Shown: positions 61,937 through 64,000 of the stretch, one piece after another | Numbering within the stretch: the stretch's first letter is position 1 | Layout of the letters: each line of letters begins with the position of its first letter | Assembly (NCBI RefSeq): GCF_000378825.1 | Contig: NZ_KB900388.1 | Coordinates: 3,164,777-3,228,776, forward strand | DNA from: Salinispora vitiensis | GTDB lineage: Bacteria; Actinomycetota; Actinomycetes; Mycobacteriales; Micromonosporaceae | DNA length: 64,000 nucleotides | Direction of reading: 5' to 3' | Notes under the pieces: model-generated | What the model was told of the DNA's origin: nothing | The model's database searches: none | Seen by the model: the letters and a program-made list of their open reading frames with translations, nothing else | Made by a program: the position numbers and the translations under genes

Positions 61937-63949
61937 TCAGTGCGAGCCGTCCGAGTTGTTCGAGGCGGTGCCGCTGACGGCGGCGTTGTCGGCCGAGTCC
62001 TGCGCCTTGAGCGCCTCGTTCTCGGCGGGCGTGCGCACCGGCGGCTCGGTGGAGGGCTGACGCTTGCCGAACCCGTTGTACGGGGCCATCGGCGGGCGCT
62101 TCGCCACCCGGTCGCAGATCCGGGCCATGTCGGCCGTGGAGAGGGTTTCCTTCTCCATCAGCTCGAGCACGATGTTGTCCAGGACATCGCGGTACTCGAC
62201 CAGGATCTCCCAGGCCTCGTCGTGGGCCAGTTCGATCAGGGCCCGCATCTCGGCGTCGATCTCGGCGGCGACGGCGTCAGAGTAGCCCCGCTCGTTGCCC
62301 ATGTTGCGGCCGAGGAACGGCTCGTCACCGCTGCTGCCGTACTTGAGCGCACCGAGCTTGGAGCTCATCCCGTACTGGGTGATCATCGCGCGGGCCAGCT
62401 GGGTGGCCTTCTCGATGTCGTTGCCGGCGCCGGTGGTCGGCTCGTGGAACACCAGCTCCTCGGCGGCCCGGCCACCGAGCGCGTAGGCCAGGGTGTCGAC
62501 CATCTCGGCCCGGGTCTGGGTGTACTTGTCCTCGGTCGGCAGGACCAGGGTGTGCCCCAGCGAGCGACCCCGGGACAGGATCGTCACCTTGTGCACCGGA
62601 GCGGCGTGCGGCAGCGCCCAGGCGACCAGCGCGTGCCCACCCTCGTGGTACGCCGTGATCTTCTTTTCGTTGTCACTCATCACCCGGGTACGGCGCTGGG
62701 GGCCGGCGATCACCCGGTCGATGGACTCTTCCAGGGAGTCATCGGTGATCGCCCGCTTGTCCCGGCGCGCGGTGAGCAGCGCAGCCTCGTTGATCACGTT
62801 GGCCAGGTCGGCGCCACTGAAGCCGGGGGTACGCCGCGCCACCGCGTCGAGGTCGACGTCGGGGGTGAACGGCTTGCCCTTGGCGTGCACCCGCAGGATC
62901 GCCTTCCGGCCCTCCATGTCCGGCGCGTCCACCGGGATCTGCCGGTCGAAGCGGCCCGGCCGCAGCAGCGCCGGGTCGAGGATGTCCGGCCGGTTGGTGG
63001 CGGCGATCAGGATGACACCGCCCTTGGTGTCGAAGCCGTCCATCTCGACGAGGAGCTGGTTGAGGGTCTGCTCCCGCTCGTCGTGACCGCCACCCATGCC
63101 GGCGCCCCGGTGCCGACCGACCGCGTCGATCTCGTCCACGAAGACGATCGCCGGAGCGTTCGTCTTGGCCTGCTCGAAGAGGTCCCGGACCCGGCTGGCG
63201 CCGACACCGACGAACATCTCGACGAAGTCCGAGCCGGAGATGGAGTAGAAGGGCACCCCGGCCTCGCCGGCGACCGCGCGGGCCAGCAGGGTCTTACCGG
63301 TGCCGGGCGGGCCGAAGAGCAGCACACCCTTCGGGATCTTGGCGCCGAGCGCCTGGTACTTCGCCGGGTTCTGCAGGAAGTCCTTGATCTCGTGCAGCTC
63401 TTCGACGGCCTCTTCGGAGCCCGCCACGTCGGCGAAGGTCGTCTTCGGCGTGTCCTTGGTGATCATCTTGGCCTTGGACTTGCCGAAGTTGAGCACCCGG
63501 GAGCCGCCGCCCTGCATCTGCGACATGAAGAACACCAGCAGGGCCACCAGCAGCAGGATGGGAAGCAGACTGACCAGCAGGGTCGTCCAGATGCTGTCGC
63601 TGGAGACGTCGGTGTCGACCGGGCCGGTGACGCGGTTGTTCGCCTCGGCCTCGAGGACGTCGTTCCAGATCTGGTCGCCGGACTCGTACGGGAACTGCGC
63701 CTCGATCTGATCGGTGGTGGTGTCACCGAACTTGGCCGGCTCGGCCAACTTCAGCTGGAGCGTCTGCTCCTTGTCGGCGAAGACGACCTCCTCGATGCCA
63801 CCCTTTTCGTTGAGCTGCTCCAGCGCAACGGAGGTTTCCACCTCGTGGTACTCGGGCTCATTGAAGGCGAATTGATAGAGAAAAAAGGCGCCGAGGCCGA
63901 CCAGGAGGACCCAGACCAACGGTCGGCGGAAGAAACGCGTACGTTCCAT
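61937..63949 (-). CDS. ftsH: ATP-dependent zinc metalloprotease FtsH
   Basis: Membrane AAA+ protease. 670 residues from ATG 63949 ([10 protein letters not shown]), which fits relatives; an in-frame TTG at 63967 with GGAGG upstream is an alternative. Two membrane segments (11-28 and about 120-142) enclose an outer domain. Walker A GPPGTGKT (213-220), Walker [10 protein letters not shown] (267-275), the second region of homology [20 protein letters not shown] and the zinc motif HEGGH (435-439) are present. The C-terminal tail is disordered (NNSDGSH end). folE follows closely. Confidence 0.97.
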   Translation of the reverse strand: MERTRFFRRPLVWVLLVGLGAFFLYQFAFNEPEYHEVETSVALEQLNEKGGIEEVVFADKEQTLQLKLAEPAKFGDTTTDQIEAQFPYESGDQIWNDVLEAEANNRVTGPVDTDVSSDSIWTTLLVSLLPILLLVALLVFFMSQMQGGGSRVLNFGKSKAKMITKDTPKTTFADVAGSEEAVEELHEIKDFLQNPAKYQALGAKIPKGVLLFGPPGTGKTLLARAVAGEAGVPFYSISGSDFVEMFVGVGASRVRDLFEQAKTNAPAIVFVDEIDAVGRHRGAGMGGGHDEREQTLNQLLVEMDGFDTKGGVILIAATNRPDILDPALLRPGRFDRQIPVDAPDMEGRKAILRVHAKGKPFTPDVDLDAVARRTPGFSGADLANVINEAALLTARRDKRAITDDSLEESIDRVIAGPQRRTRVMSDNEKKITAYHEGGHALVAWALPHAAPVHKVTILSRGRSLGHTLVLPTEDKYTQTRAEMVDTLAYALGGRAAEELVFHEPTTGAGNDIEKATQLARAMITQYGMSSKLGALKYGSSGDEPFLGRNMGNERGYSDAVAAEIDAEMRALIELAHDEAWEILVEYRDVLDNIVLELMEKETLSTADMARICDRVAKRPPMAPYNGFGKRQPSTEPPVRTPAENEALKAQDSADNAAVSGTASNNSDGSH

Positions 63950-64000
63950 ACTATTGTCGAGCGCCAAGACGCTCGCATCCTCCTGATCGACGTCCGGACC

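Overview
The window is GC-rich (about 70 %) actinobacterial chromosome. Gene content and order point to the Micromonosporaceae (Salinispora/Micromonospora type). That placement is an inference from gene order, protein style (Lsr2, CarD, DUF397, DUF2510-RDD, LpqE) and leaderless TAnnnT-N6-start promoters; no rRNA or tRNA gene is present to confirm it. From about 11.2 kb to the right end the backbone follows the order known around Rv3581c-Rv3610c of Mycobacterium tuberculosis: ispF-ispD-carD-lpqE-radA-disA-(Rv3587c-like)-mutY-clpC-lsr2-lysS-coaX-panD-panC-DUF2520-(Rv3604c-like)-DUF3180-folK-folB-folP-folE-ftsH. Several blocks of other genes interrupt it.

Layout. 1-4.4 kb: end of an ArsR-like regulator, an Lrp/AsnC regulator, divergent hppD, an RDD membrane protein and an aromatic-type aminotransferase. 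4.5-6.6 kb: membrane-anchored beta-propeller protein, SRPBCC protein, orphan DUF397 protein. 6.9-10.2 kb: fahA, an unknown conserved protein and divergent hmgA. Together with hppD these make most of the homogentisate route of tyrosine breakdown; no maleylacetoacetate isomerase is seen. 10.2-13.0 kb: TPR membrane protein, ispF, ispD, carD. 13.3-17.9 kb: a small specialised-metabolite locus (type III polyketide synthase, acyl-CoA-dehydrogenase-like flavoprotein, UbiG-like methyltransferase, divergent UbiA prenyltransferase). 18.0-24.5 kb: lpqE, radA, disA, an Rv3587c-like protein, peptide deformylase, ACT protein, mutY. 24.5-36.6 kb: a mostly leftward housekeeping run (clpC, lsr2, lysS, coaX, nadC, nadB, septum-formation lipoprotein, panD, panC, DUF2520).

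36.7-45.8 kb: an NDUFAF7/MidA-type methyltransferase translationally coupled to a stand-alone nuoD, a repetitive membrane/coiled-coil protein, a glycine-betaine-type ABC transporter whose binding protein looks circularly permuted, and an Rv3604c-like permease-fold protein. 46-48.3 kb: DUF3180, folK, folB, folP. 48.3-61.2 kb: the most unusual region. It is a rightward, tightly coupled set of genes resembling a stripped-down Gram-positive type IV secretion system (two-TM pilin-like protein, PrgI/VirB3-like protein, VirB4-like ATPase, VirB6-like membrane protein, VirB8-like protein, VirB1-like lysozyme/M23 hydrolase). It is followed by an FtsK/SpoIIIE-like protein whose two P-loops are both degenerate and a coiled-coil membrane protein. 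The block lies exactly between folP and folE and has no relaxase or integrase. 61.2-64 kb: folE and ftsH.

Recurrent small-scale features are leaderless start signals, 3' gene ends covered by 20-27 bp tandem repeats that duplicate the stop-codon region, chains of ATGA/GTGA overlaps (including a 13-codon mini-ORF), and several long palindromes at convergent or divergent gene junctions.
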